From NCBI GenBank assembly GCA_030267965.1, contig BRYA01000597.1:1-64000 (forward strand): DNA of 64,000 bases, in the 5' to 3' direction. Position 1 is the first letter of the stretch. The number at the start of each line of letters is the position of its first letter. This document shows, one piece after another, positions 22,301 through 32,743 of this stretch. The notes below the pieces were generated by a model, which was given only the letters and a program-made list of their open reading frames with translations, searched no databases and had not been told where the DNA came from. Origin of the DNA: Triparma columacea (taxonomy: Eukaryota; Sar; Bolidophyceae; Parmales; Triparmaceae). Both the position numbers and the translations under genes were made by a program.

Positions 22301-24956
22301 AAGTTCGTGCGTACCTTGCGCTGCTGGGACATATCAAAATTTACCCGGACAAAGTGCATGCATCCCGTGCAACGCCGGTACGTTCTCATCCGAGCCAGAC
22401 GAAGAATCAGGAATAACAACCTGCCAACCTTGTCCCGATGGACAAACCTCACCACCGGGGGCTACTAGCTGCTCCGTCAGTGATGGCGGTGGCTCTGGCG
22501 GCGACGATGGTACCAAGACTGCATGCCCGGCAGGGCAATACATCAGTGAGGGCAGCACCGGCACCGGACCTTCTTCTTGCATCCTCTGCCCGGCTAATAC
22601 GTATTCTACTGATATAGACAGTCCGGCTTGTTCAGCTTGTCCCGACGGAGAAACCTCACCACCGGGAGCTACCAGCTGCACCGTCAGAGATGACGGTGGC
22701 TCTGGCGGCGACGATGGCTCTGGCGGCGACGAAGGTACCAAGACTCCATGCCCGGCAGGGCAATTCAGGAGTGAGGGCAGCACCGGCACCTGCAACCTCT
22801 GCCCGGCTAATACGTATTCTACTGATATAGACAGCACGGCTTGTTCAGATTGTCCCGACGGAGAAACGTCACCACCGGGAGCTACTAGCTGCACTGGATC
22901 GTCTGGTGACGGTGGCTCTGGTGGCGACGATGGTACCAAGACTCCATGCCCGGCAGGGCAATACAGGAGTGAGGGCAGCACCGGCACCGGACCTTCTTCT
23001 TGCAACCTCTGCCCGGCTAATACGTATTCTACTGATATAGACAGTACGGCTTGTTCAGATTGTCCCGACGGAGAAACCTCACCACCGGGAGCTACTAGCT
23101 GCACTGTCAGTGATGACGATGGTTCTGAGGATAACGATGGATCGTCTGGCGTAGACTCCTCAGGATTCTGTAAAAACAGCGCCGACTGGAGTCCGGAACA
23201 TACTTTTTCTTCCGACGACGGTAATCAGATGACCTGCGGAGCTTATGCCGCAATGCTGTCTCTTATTTCCCAGCTTCCATCGGATGATGATGACAATATT
23301 GACATGAGTGAATTGAGCGATATGAGCGCAGGGTGGGACTGCACTGGCAAGTCCTCGACCCTCGCTATGATTGTTATGAACGTTGGAGAGATGGGATGTT
23401 GTGGAAGCGGACCCTCTGCGTGCGATGACATTTTAACTGAGCAGTTCTCTGGCTTTTGCGAAAACAGCGCAGACTGGGACCCACACGCCATTGCTTCATC
23501 CATCGGGAACGGCACAGATATGTCTTGTGGGCAGTATGCTATGTATGTGACTTCAGACATGTGCGAAGCTGATTGCCAAGAAGAAGACGGAGAAGGCGGA
23601 GATTGCAATCACTGCTTAACTGGCGAGGACATGAGCGCAGGCTGGGACTGCTCCAAGAAACCAAATAAGGTCGCCATTATGTTCAGCACCACATTTGGTA
23701 ACACCCAGTGCTGCGAGGGCGGAAATCATGCCTGCCACGCGAGAATCGAATCTATGGACTATGCCGGTTTGTGCAAGAACAGCAAAGACTTTCTCCCTGA
23801 CTACGTGGTCGAGAACGACGGTTTTCGGATGACATGCCAGGAGGGCGCTGCTTTCCTAACATCTCCTGGCGAAGTCTTGGAAGGCGAGGATGTGGGCGAA
23901 GGTTGGGACTGCACTGGTAAGTCTGAGGAGGTTGTCGATGCAGTCAAAGAGTTTGGTGAACATGGATGCTGCGGAAACGGGAAACCTGCGTGTGGAGCCA
24001 ATGTCGACCCCGAAAAAAACAAGAAGACCACTGCCCCGACCCCCGCCCCAACTCCACAACGCGAAAAGATCATCGTGGTGAAAGCTGAGATTGCGCTCTC
24101 CTTGTCCAAAGAAAAGTGGAAGGAGAGCGGAGAGAAGTCCTTCAAGAAGTCTGTTGCCGCGTCACTTGGCGTCGACGCCAAAAATGTGGTCGTTCTTTCC
24201 GTGAGGGAGGTGTTCGTGAGGAGGATGCTGAGGATTTTAACCGAAGGCACACCCAAGCTGGAGATCGATTTTCAGGTCGATGTTACCAAGGTTGTGAAAT
24301 CGAACGAGGAGGAGAAGCCAACCATGACCGAGGAGGCAATCACAAAGGAGGTTGTTGCCGAAGTTAGTGCGGTGATTGAAGATGCAAAGCTGGTGGAGGA
24401 CCTCAAAAAGGACACTGGCGTAGAGACATTAACCATCCAGGTCACCGAGCAGCCCACGGACGAGGTCATCGATCCTAAGATCCAGGCTATGGAGGAGGCA
24501 GACGTCCACGACCAGCATTCAGCGAAGGATTCGTGGAAACACTTTGTCATTTGCGACCCCGACGACGTAGAGGCGTGCGTGCCCTTTTACGCGAGCGTTT
24601 CTCTGCTCAGTCTTGCCCTCTGTTGCTGTTGCATCTCGTGCGCGGTGAAATGCTTTGGGAGGAGTGAGAGGAGAGAACGTGCGGCAAAGAAGCACAAAAA
24701 AATCGCCAAGAAAAGGTCGACTAAGAAGGACTTTGAGCTCCCGAGTGGTTTCGGGGGACTTAGGGAAAGCGAATTTTCCGCCGATGACGATATGTTCACC
24801 GGCGTAAACCCCATGGCTAATTCGGCTGGGAAACAGCAAGACGCGCACAGTGGTCAAACCTTAAAGAAGGGATGGCATAAGGAGCTGACTGACGATGGCA
24901 ACACTTACTACGTCAACGAGGTAACCGGCGAGTCGTCTTGGACGCTGCCTGCATAG
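19355..24956 (+). CDS. YHYH and lamin-tail domain, Cys-rich type I membrane protein with C-terminal WW domain
   Basis: Five exons (19355-19464, 19529-19883, 19978-20260, 20342-21334, 21412-24956) keep frame for 1761 residues. The protein starts with a signal peptide (MKLNLALAFSILGLGNG) and a Gly/Ser linker. A YHYH domain follows, with DGYGIYGKFE near 270 and SVYHYHV near 314. A lamin-tail-like beta domain (SAIVENGNTKGIQIFNPS) lies near 413-590. Then come Cys-rich segments, ephrin-receptor-like CPAGQY...CPANTYS...CPDGETSPPGATSC repeats near 843-1146, and three further Cys repeats with MTCG, WDCTGKS and GCCG motifs near 1160-1443. A TM segment (near 1636-1660) and a cytoplasmic tail follow, ending in a WW domain (GWHKELTDDGNTYYVNEVTG). 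The layout implies a cell-surface or secretory-pathway protein with a ligand-binding ectodomain; function unknown. Confidence 0.88.
22490..23110 (+). repeat. Three near-identical 180-200 bp coding repeats (GCC2/GCC3-like)
   Basis: Within the last exon of the YHYH gene, three copies of a Cys-rich module are nearly identical in DNA, at about 22491-22690, 22715-22895 and 22911-23105. Each contains cccggcagggcaatac, ctctgcccggctaatacgtattctactgatatagaca and gacggagaaac. The middle copy lacks a short GPSS-coding segment. The near-identity points to recent duplication or conversion. Confidence 0.85.
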
Positions 24957-25004
24957 CTTACGTGGAAAGGGGGGAAGACAAAAAACCTTGAGTTTTGAAA
25001 CAAA

Positions 25005-26450
25005 CTAGCCAGTGGCATTTTTTATGAGCTCCTTCATCCTAAGTACTCCGGCGTCTTCCCCTTTGCTAAGCTTCATCGCAGTATACGTGCGCTGAAGGGG
25101 CGACATTCGCTCCAACTCGTCATCGTTGGGTACGCGTGATGGAGTGTAGGAGAAAGAGTACCCCCTCTTCATAGCTGTTAGGTTAGAGGGACTGAAGATG
25201 TGCATCTCTTCTTCTTCTTCTTCTTCTTCTTCTTCAGCCCCCCCGCTCTCGATTTCCGCGGTAGGACTTGCAATGTCATCGAAGGTTAAGGCATCGCTCT
25301 CCTCTTCCCCCCCCCACCGCTCTTTCGTGAAGGGCGTTACGTTGCTCTTCAGTATAGTCTCGCTAGAGCTGTCATTACCAACTTCTACCTCTCCTTCAGC
25401 TGCTCCTTCATGGTCCGGGGATCCAAAGAAGTCTTGAGGAGTAACTGGGGTGTTCGCGCGCTTTCTGTTCCTTGCCGCGACGGGGCTCCGAAGGGGAGAT
25501 GTTTCCTCAATGTTTACATCGACACTGAAATCTTGCATGTCTGAGATCCCTTTTGTACCCTCCCTTGCAAACTCGCTATCACCCATCTGGTCAGAAGCAG
25601 CCCGCAGGACCGCATCCAATCTCGATACGAAGCTCGCTCTGTTCAAGCTGACTTTGTTTCTCCTCGCAATCCACTCGTTCTCGATCTTAACAATATTTTC
25701 TTCTCGCTTTTCATTCAGCCTGTCAATCTTGCCCTTGCTCAAAAGTTCCGCCTGCCAAGCATGCTTCCGTCTTGCTTGCAGCTTCTTTTTGGACTCAAGG
25801 ATCCGCAGCGTCTTGTCCTTGGCCTCCTTCTGGAGCCGTTCGATTCTCCCTCTGTGCATATCTTGCTGCTCCAAGGCGTGTCTTTCCTGCTCCTGTTTCT
25901 TTTCTTCAAGCTTCTCATTTCTAATTCGCCCCCTCTCCTCCATAGCGGTCATATTGTGCACACGCTCTGCAAGCGAGGTCTTTAGCATCGCGTTATCGGC
26001 AGACGCGGCCTCCTTCCTGGCAGTCTTCCTACGCCTCATCTCTTCCCTAAACTCCCGCCTTCCTTTCACAGTCTGGTGAGCTTGCACGTTGTATTCCCGC
26101 CTGGCGCTGGCAACCCTCTCCTCAACCTGCGCTATTTTTGAGCACCTCCTGAGGTTTACGCTACCCTGCTGCTTCGCCCTCTCCTCCGCCTGCCTCGTTC
26201 TCTTGGCCTCCACCTTGTCCTTCATGAGTTTCTCCTTGGCCTTCTTCTCCTTCTCAAGTCGCTTCTGCTTCTCCTCCCAGTCCCTCGCCTTCTTCATTTT
26301 GATGCCCTCCGACTTTATGAAGCGCTCATTTGGATCAGGGACAGCAGCACGGAGCTTAGAAAGGACAACCCTCCTCTGCTGCTCGAGGGGTGCAAGAACT
26401 AGCTTCGTTGGAGAAGTGTAGTAAGGACGATTAAACGTGAGCGGCGGCAT
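25005..26450 (-). CDS. Charged coiled-coil protein, family not recognised
   Basis: Intronless, 481 residues from ATG at 26450. The N terminus (MPPLTFNRPYYTSPTKLVL) is followed by a long Lys/Glu/Arg-rich helix (about 55-300) with heptad character and no visible catalytic motif. The C-terminal part is Ser/Pro-rich and contains a run of acidic residues (about 13 consecutive Glu, coded by a TTC microsatellite at 25203-25235 on the top strand), then MKRGYSFSYTPSRVP. Its stop lies 48 bp from the convergent YHYH gene. A cytoskeletal or ciliary role would be a guess; no function is claimed. Confidence 0.7.
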   Translation of the reverse strand: MPPLTFNRPYYTSPTKLVLAPLEQQRRVVLSKLRAAVPDPNERFIKSEGIKMKKARDWEEKQKRLEKEKKAKEKLMKDKVEAKRTRQAEERAKQQGSVNLRRCSKIAQVEERVASARREYNVQAHQTVKGRREFREEMRRRKTARKEAASADNAMLKTSLAERVHNMTAMEERGRIRNEKLEEKKQEQERHALEQQDMHRGRIERLQKEAKDKTLRILESKKKLQARRKHAWQAELLSKGKIDRLNEKREENIVKIENEWIARRNKVSLNRASFVSRLDAVLRAASDQMGDSEFAREGTKGISDMQDFSVDVNIEETSPLRSPVAARNRKRANTPVTPQDFFGSPDHEGAAEGEVEVGNDSSSETILKSNVTPFTKERWGGEEESDALTFDDIASPTAEIESGGAEEEEEEEEEEMHIFSPSNLTAMKRGYSFSYTPSRVPNDDELERMSPLQRTYTAMKLSKGEDAGVLRMKELIKNATG

Positions 26451-26801
26451 TCGGATTGATAAACGTCAAGACCACGTTTTTGACGAGATGACCGACGATG
26501 GGGTGTGTTTCAGGGGACACCCTCGAGTTTAACTGCTTGGGGGGGACCTTATTTTTCAACGGAGGACCGTCGTACAGAAGAGACGAGGGATGGGGCGAGG
26601 GAACGAGGAAACAAACGTGATAAAGAGAGCTTGGACGACGCGTGATAGTGGCTCGTTTGTGAGTGAGAGGTCTAGTTTTTTTTGTTTCCGCCTGCTGTGC
26701 TCTGTGAGGCTTGGGCTGATGGGCGGGGCAGGAAGGCAGGAAGGCAGTCTTTCATTGTATAAAATTAAATTACAGCTTTGAACAGAAGAATATTTTGAAC
26801 A
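26451..26801. other. Intergenic, no feature seen
   Basis: About 350 bp between the start of the coiled-coil gene and the end of the CLEC16A-like gene, both on the minus strand. Presumably the promoter of the former and 3' UTR of the latter. A small direct repeat (aggcaggaaggcagg near 26729) is the only pattern noted. Confidence 0.45.
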
Positions 26802-29800
26802 CTAAAAATACAATTTCTCTATCGCCTTCCTCAGTTTTGTCCCCTTTACAGTCCCAGCCTGCACAACCTTCTCCTCAACCAGAGCCTTGACCTGTTCGGC
26901 GTCTTCCTCCGTTTCTGAGTGCACCACAACGACACCGTTCTGCTCCCCTCCCAATGTCACCGGTACTTGCCCATCGATGAAAACCTTCTTCCCCTCCCTC
27001 CTAACCTCGCACCAAACAATATCCTGAATCTCGACCATGACCTTCCCCTCCCCCCCCTTCTCAGGGCTCGCAATCATAATGTTGGTTCCCCCCCCCTCGC
27101 TTTCGTAAACGACCAAGAAAACGCTCGACCACACCTTCCCCTCCTTGTCCCTGACAATAGCCTCGTCATTAAGTTTGAATACTCCAACCTCCTCCTCCGT
27201 CAAATTTACAACGCAAGGCAACGCCGTCATACCCTGAAGCTCGAGTATTTTGACATCTCCCTCCTTTCTGCCGCCGCCCTCAACGTTGTCCGCCCCTCTC
27301 TTGACTATGCCCTCCACCGGCTCGTTGAAACTCCCTTCTTCCATCCCCATACACCACCCCCAAACTTCCCCCACCTTCAACATGGTCTCTACGGCAACCC
27401 TCAAGATGTCATCATCTCCTCCTGCCCCTTCTCCCTCTCCCCCAACTGAAACCCACGGCTTCATGATCCCTCCCCAAACCTCCTCTCCACCCCCCACACC
27501 TTCGACACCCTTATTCCACACCCTTCCCTTGTCACCTGCTACGCCCTTGAACGCCCTCCATATCCCCCCCTCATCCACCACCATGCTTTGGGTAACGTAC
27601 CTCGCGATCCTCCCACCCAATTCCTTCACACCTTCGATCGCGATGCTCAAACTGACCTCATCACCCTCCACGACCTTCATTAGCGCGTGGGCCGCAAGGG
27701 GGTTATACAGCATGTACTTCAAGCCACTGCTTGTTGTGTGCGGGGAGGAAATCAGGGACGAGCAGAGGGAGGCTATCGTAGTCGACACGGATAGGTCGAG
27801 GGTGGTTGGAGTCGATGGTGTCGAGGTTGGAGGGGGGGGGAGGTTCAACGGGGTGGTGACGGGGGAGGTTATTAGTTGTCCGGCAGGAGCGTTCTCACTT
27901 GTTACCGGAGATAAAGGAGGAGAAAGAGACGGAGCATCCCTAATATACTCGACACTTTCAAAGAGCTCTTTCTTCGGCGTGACTCTCCTACGCCCGTCAC
28001 CCTTTTCTGTCGGCGCATCATCTCCAAAGAGGCCCGCTCCTTCGTGATCTCCCGTCAAATCATCCGTGAGGGCTTTCATGGCATTCTCGATTCCTTTTTT
28101 CCTCTTCCTCGGCACAATCCCACAAACCTCAAGCACGGGCCTGCGACGATAGCGATGGTGGTGGTGAGGGGTAGTGGGGGAGGGGGAGGGTCAGAATTGC
28201 GGTTTCAACCCCGCATATTGTCTTCCCCTCCCCTTCTCACCTGTACCCGCTGCTGTAGCCCCCAGCCTTACTCCCTCCGTCCATGTTCCCCATTATCGCA
28301 CTTAGGACGCACGCCGCCGCCTTCCGCAATCCCGTCTCCATCTCAGTCGTGCTGCCTCGTCGAAGAGAAGACAATATCACACGACGGTAAGGGTTGGGCT
28401 TGGTGGAGGTCAAATCACCGTCAACTATTGAAGCTAGTAAAGGTGCAAGTATGAAGACACACTCGTCCGGACGCCCGGGATTCGAGGCCATGGGTGTTTT
28501 GGATCCATGCACAGCGTTGCATACGTCACCACTAGCGCTACCATTGGATGCATTTTTCAATGAGGGGGAAACAGGCTTATCTGTAGCAAAAGCAGACCCC
28601 CCACCACCCTCATTCTCCTTTGCATCCCTCCCGAACAAATATCCTTTGCTGATACCTTTCCTAGTTACCCCCTTCGGCGTGTCAATATCAACCCTTACCC
28701 CCCCCTTCCCATCATCCACTTTAACCTTCCCCCTGCAACGAGCGAAACAAGCGCGACAAAGGAAGGTCGCGTTAGTTGACAAGGTGCGATACGCTGCGAG
28801 ATGAAAACTAATATTTTCCCGAGCCTCGGACCTCCATGCTCGCATTTTGCAAATTCTCACCTGTAAACTCCACCACCTTCAACTTTATCCCCTTCCTTGA
28901 CTTCAACTCCGTCTTGAGAGTCAACAGACCTCCTCTTAGTTGTGGTATCTGGGCTCCTTTCGTGCATGACCGCGCACGCAATTAGCCGCAGGAAGCTGCT
29001 GTTAGTAACGTTCGTAAATATACATACAAGCCCGACCAGTGAGGCGCGAGCGGGGGAGAGGTTCAACCACCGCGAAGAGGGAGAGAGAGGCGGGGGGTTG
29101 GTGGTGGAAGGGGTGGTTGGTGGTGAATTGTTCGTTAAGCTCTCCTCTCCCCCCCCCTTCGGGTCGTCCTCCTCGTCGACAAACAGAGACTTCATTACAA
29201 CGCCCCCCTCTTCATTCTCAACCTCCTCAATAATGTCCTTTAAACCATCCAGAAGAAATCCTTCAACCCCCAGCATCCCGCTTCCTCTCTTCCCCCCCTC
29301 GTCCACCGTAAAGCAATGCATCAGCGGTTCCAGCACCATCGGGTAAACCCAGCCCGCGAGAACCGATTCAATGACCTGCTCGTTCAAGCTAGTAAGGCCG
29401 CACGCGAGTAAATCGGAGAGCGTCAAGCACGCCTCCATAAGCTTCCCCACGCTGCTGCTGGTCGCGTTGCCCCTGTTCCCGAACCCTGGCTTAGATTTAC
29501 GACCCGGCGAGTCACTGTGACGAGAGATGGATAAGATTAAGAGTTGCCTCAAATCGGGTGCAGTCTTGAAATGTCCATTCTTACCTGCTCTTTTTGTCCG
29601 CTTCAGTTTTGGAAATGTCCCCCACTCTCTCTTCCATCTCTCTCCTAACCTCCATTTCCCCCTCCACCAACCCCTCTATAACCCACCCCACAATCCCGTC
29701 CCTGTTTCCTCCCCTCCCCACAACCTCCGCGATCCTCACCCTGTCCCCTCTCTCAACCCTGTCGTTCCCCGCGCATAGCTTCAGGACATTCAGGCACACC

Positions 29801-31309
29801 GTGAACGCCGTCACCACCACGAAGTCGTCCCTGGACCTTGCTCTGTAATTCCTCCCGTCCAGGAGTCGGACTGCGCTCTCGTAGAGGGGGAAGGAGGTGG
29901 TGGAGGAGGAGCCGTCTGGGGAGGAGGAGGTTACAACGAGGAAGGGGACCGTCATCTCGTCGGCGCGGACGGCGAGACTCTTCATTAAGCTCACATAACC
30001 CGCCATTATTTCCTCCTGCGGCGGGGGTGAGAGAGGGAAGGGACGAAGGAGGAGGTGAGCCGACGACGTGCAATGGCAGCAATGCAACAATGCAGCAATG
30101 CATAAAAGAGGGCAATATCGTTCGGGGGCTGCGCAACCTTCTCGTTCGCCTCACCTCTTCCCTCCCCTCCCCCCCCTCCCTCGATGCACCGTAGCCCTTC
30201 CAGGGCTCGAACTCAATGACCTCGTTGATGTAGTTGTTGCTGAGAATGTAGAAGAGGCTAGTGTTCTCCTTCACGTTACTGACAAGGAGTGAGATCGTCT
30301 GGATAACCTGGACGGCGACCGAGCCGGGGGGGAGGTAAACGGTGGCTGGGTAAGAGTCCTGGCCTGGGGGGGTTATTGCGCGACCGGTTATCAAGTCGAC
30401 GAGGAGAGCGAGGCAGTTCTTCTCGCAAAAGTAGTCGAACAAACCCTGGAACTCGGCTGTTTCCGCGTCGTGTCCCCCGCTCGAGGATGAGGAGGGCGCA
30501 TCTTGGGAGGTTATCACCGCCCGGGTCTTGTTGTCGTACTTGTCACCGTAGACGACGAGCTGGAAAGGGTTGCGTAGGTGGTCGACGAGCGAGGCAACGT
30601 GGGGGGTGAGGAAAGTTTGAAGCGAGTCGCTCATTCACTTCTTAACTCCGTCATGTCTTTGCCTCGTTCTTACCTCGCTCAAGCGCCTGAGCACCTCTAT
30701 CAAGTCGTCTGTTTGCTCTGCTGATATAGGGACCGACACGTAGCGGGTGTCGGGCTCACGGGAGGGATTGGGATATGACGAAGAATCCACCGGGGAGTTG
30801 TTGCTCTTGGAGGAGTGGGAGGGAGAGGTTGAAGAGGTGGAGGGGTCAGAGGGGTCAGGCTTCTTGGTCTTTGATGCTATCCTAGAGGCCTGAGATTGGA
30901 GCTGCTCGACGTTAGTTATTAGCTTGGAGTATGTCACGCGGAGTTCGTAGAGGAGGGAGAGGTGGCGCTTCAAGAGGAGGATCGGGGAGGAGGTTTGGGA
31001 GTCAGAGAGGGGGGGGGGAGAGGGGGGGGATTGAGGGGCATTTTTCGTTGTTTCTTGCATTTCTGTGCCATCTGAGCTTTGTATTGATCTCAAAACTTCG
31101 TCATTATCCCTATTTGACGTCGTACAGGCGCCTATATCAGATTTGGTAGACTCCTCCTCCTCCTTTGCAGTCGTGTTCTCTCCCTCAGTCTCATTTTCAG
31201 CTTCTTGTGAACCTCCATTATCTAAATCGACATCATTATTCTTTGTAGATACCTCGGAACGTCTTGACGACAACAATCTCCGAGGAGAGAACTTGCCTCT
31301 CCCAAACAT
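26802..31309 (-). CDS. CLEC16A-like FPL-domain protein
   Basis: Six exons (30674-31309, 30155-30559, 29585-30015, 28861-29514, 28241-28807, 26802-28140) keep frame and give 1343 residues. Residues about 195-470 match the FPL domain of CLEC16A, Drosophila Ema and plant TT9: DDLIEVLRRLSE, then VVYGDKYDN, FDYFCEKNCLALL, VQVIQTISLL and TSLFYILSNNYINEVIEF, followed by EEIMAGYVSLMKSLAVR and FPLYESAVRLL. Splicing of the 114-nt first intron directly reunites RRLSE with LVVYGD as in the family. Animal and plant members act in endosomal/lysosomal or vacuolar trafficking and mitophagy; the same is inferred here. The C-terminal 800 residues are poorly conserved and rich in Gly, Pro and Ser. The weakest junction is the 53-nt intron at 28808-28860 (acceptor TTAG). 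Confidence 0.85.
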
Positions 31310-31940
31310 AAGGTTGTTCAGGAGAGAGTGGAGGGGGACGTAAATTTAGCAGCTTGGAAGACACACTTCGGTACTAAAGGTAGACACACGAACTCAAAAG
31401 AGATATTGAAGGCTCAAGTGCGAGCCAATGCTTTGAAAAAGCCAAATGGGGAAAGGTTAACCTTAACAAATGGGAAAGATGGATTGATAAAAAATTCCAC
31501 CAAATCCAAGGACCAAGTTAACCACAAACAAACGGTGAGTATCACACATCGATAGTGCATCTGCTCCCCTTTTCTTTGCACTATCGTGAAATTCCCAAGA
31601 TTCCCGTAAGTTGGTTCGTTGTTTGCTCTGCAAACAAAACTTAACTCCTTAACCGAACAGTGACGAAAGTGGAAGGGTTGTGTTAATGGATAAGATGCAT
31701 CTCCAAGTCGGTCGAGACTGTTGCCTCGACTTCTTCGCTTCTTGCGAGTTCTCACCTCCTTGAGCTCGTCCTTCTTCTTGAGAGACCCGAGGGATTGATC
31801 CCTGTAGTTTCCAGAGCCAGCAAAGGAATTTGAGAACTTGGGTTGGCTAATCTGCACAGAGAGAGACGAGCTGGGACGAAAGATTCGTGCAAAGCTGACC
31901 CCGACCCCTCCCCCTTACCCCCCCAAAAGAGCAGGCATCG
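31310..31940. other. Divergent intergenic region with splice-like signals, no assigned CDS
   Basis: Lies between the CLEC16A-like start and the small two-TM gene. On the plus strand there is an ATG-less open stretch ending in a strong donor (acg/GTGAGT at about 31535), which could be a 5' UTR exon of the gene at 31941. On the minus strand an open stretch bounded by GTGCAG (31858) and GAG/GTGAGA (near 31754) is also exon-like. Neither can be built into a complete coding gene, so both are left unassigned. Confidence 0.4.
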
Positions 31941-32204
31941 ATGAACACAAACGAACTCACGAATTTGATTGGCTTTGCAATCGGAAGTATAATGATATTC
32001 TGCGGTCTTGCAGCCTTAGCAACAGGAAAGACCTACGGTAGAAATTGCAAGCCTATCTCAAGGAGTGAGAATGAAAAACAATTCCTTATGCACGCCGGGG
32101 CCAACATCGCGTTTGGAACAGCGGTTATTATCTTTGAAGTCGTTACCATGTCCAAGGACGATGATGACGACGCAGAAGTTGAAGGCAGGATGCTTCGGGG
32201 ATAA
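31941..32204 (+). CDS. Small two-TM membrane protein, unknown
   Basis: 87 residues from ATG at 31941. Two hydrophobic helices are visible: LIGFAIGSIMIFCGLAALATG near 9-29 and ANIAFGTAVIIFEVVTM near 54-70. The loop between them is polar (GKTYGRNCKPISRSENEKQ), and the C terminus is acidic (SKDDDDDAEVE). No family is recognised. A 5' UTR intron is possible because a strong unused donor lies upstream. A perfect 8-bp inverted repeat sits 18 bp after the stop. Reality of the gene rests on protein-like composition and the paired TM pattern. Confidence 0.6.
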   Translation: MNTNELTNLIGFAIGSIMIFCGLAALATGKTYGRNCKPISRSENEKQFLMHAGANIAFGTAVIIFEVVTMSKDDDDDAEVEGRMLRG

Positions 32205-32222
32205 ACTGAGTGTTCCCTAAAT

Positions 32223-32241
32223 GAACTACGTAGCGTAGTTC
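32223..32241. other. Perfect inverted repeat GAACTACG-TAG-CGTAGTTC
   Basis: Eight-base arms with a three-base loop, starting 18 bp downstream of the stop codon of the small two-TM gene. It would form a stem-loop in the 3' UTR of that transcript. Role unknown; 3'-end processing or a protein-binding dyad are both possible. Confidence 0.75.
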
Positions 32242-32377
32242 GTAAAATGTTTGCGAAAGAGACGACTTTATATAACGTTTTACTTTATTGGCCATGAGGA
32301 AACTGGTTCTTTCAAGGATTCTTTTATTGTGGCATTAGGAAATAATAAAAAAAATGACTTATAATTTATAATTTTAA

Positions 32378-32581
32378 TTAATTGCACGGAAACAGAATGT
32401 TAGAGCCGCCAGCATCTTCGCCAGGAGCGTGCGCGTGTGTCACCTCAGTTGCTTTGGAAACTTGACCAAACAAGAATTCGTTTGTTACAAAGCAAGGACC
32501 CAAGGAGCTCCCTTCTATCTGCTCTCGTTTTTCAGGAACTTGGCCAAAAAACAACGACTTCCACTGGGCATCCTTTTTCAT
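32378..32581 (-). CDS. Possible small protein, unknown
   Basis: 67-residue frame MKKDAQWKSLFFGQVPEK ... GGSNILFPCN, followed directly by AT-rich sequence that suits a 3' UTR. Composition is protein-like and not repetitive. A TTTGTAG acceptor-like sequence stands 3 nt before the ATG, so a 5' UTR intron is possible. Upstream of an in-frame TAG the same frame stays open for 30 more codons from an ATG (MGPQGEICGSSGGESMCRAE). The frame lies antisense to the leader region of the EF-hand/IQ gene. No homology is recognised and it may be chance. Confidence 0.35.
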   Translation of the reverse strand: MKKDAQWKSLFFGQVPEKREQIEGSSLGPCFVTNEFLFGQVSKATEVTHAHAPGEDAGGSNILFPCN

Positions 32582-32743
32582 TACCTACAAAGCAGGCACG
32601 CTTGAATCACACTCCACCTCTGCTCTGCACATCGATTCTCCCCCGGAAGAACCGCATATTTCCCCCTGCGGACCCATAAACTTTCCAGAGCCCCTCACCC
32701 CATCGAGCATTCACAAGGCTCTCTCACAAACTCCCTCTCCAGA

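Larger units (their letters stand above)
32205..32743. other. Intergenic with perfect inverted repeat and AT-rich patch
   Basis: Contains the inverted repeat at 32223-32241 and an AT-rich patch at about 32335-32385 (aaataataaaaaaaatgacttataatttataatttt). On the minus strand it contains a 67-codon frame described separately. The right end is the promoter and 5' leader of the EF-hand/IQ gene. Confidence 0.5.

Noticed and set aside
22334..23104. 256-codon minus-strand frame opposite the Cys-rich repeats
   Set aside because: Antisense of the repeats; it repeats with the same period as the sense modules and has no independent support.
30635..30660. ATG at 30634 as the start of a separate gene (MSDSLQTFLT)
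   Set aside because: It lies inside the 114-nt intron of the CLEC16A-like gene; splicing past it joins RRLSE to LVVYGD as the FPL family requires.
31328..31555. Plus-strand open stretch ending in a strong GTGAGT donor
   Set aside because: No start codon; more likely a 5' UTR exon of the gene at 31941 than a coding gene.
31414..31857. Minus-strand exon-like stretch with a GTGCAG acceptor and a GTGAGA donor
   Set aside because: No ATG and no convincing upstream exon; the region upstream is occupied by the plus-strand two-TM gene. A model ending near 31457 can be drawn but has no recognisable domain.
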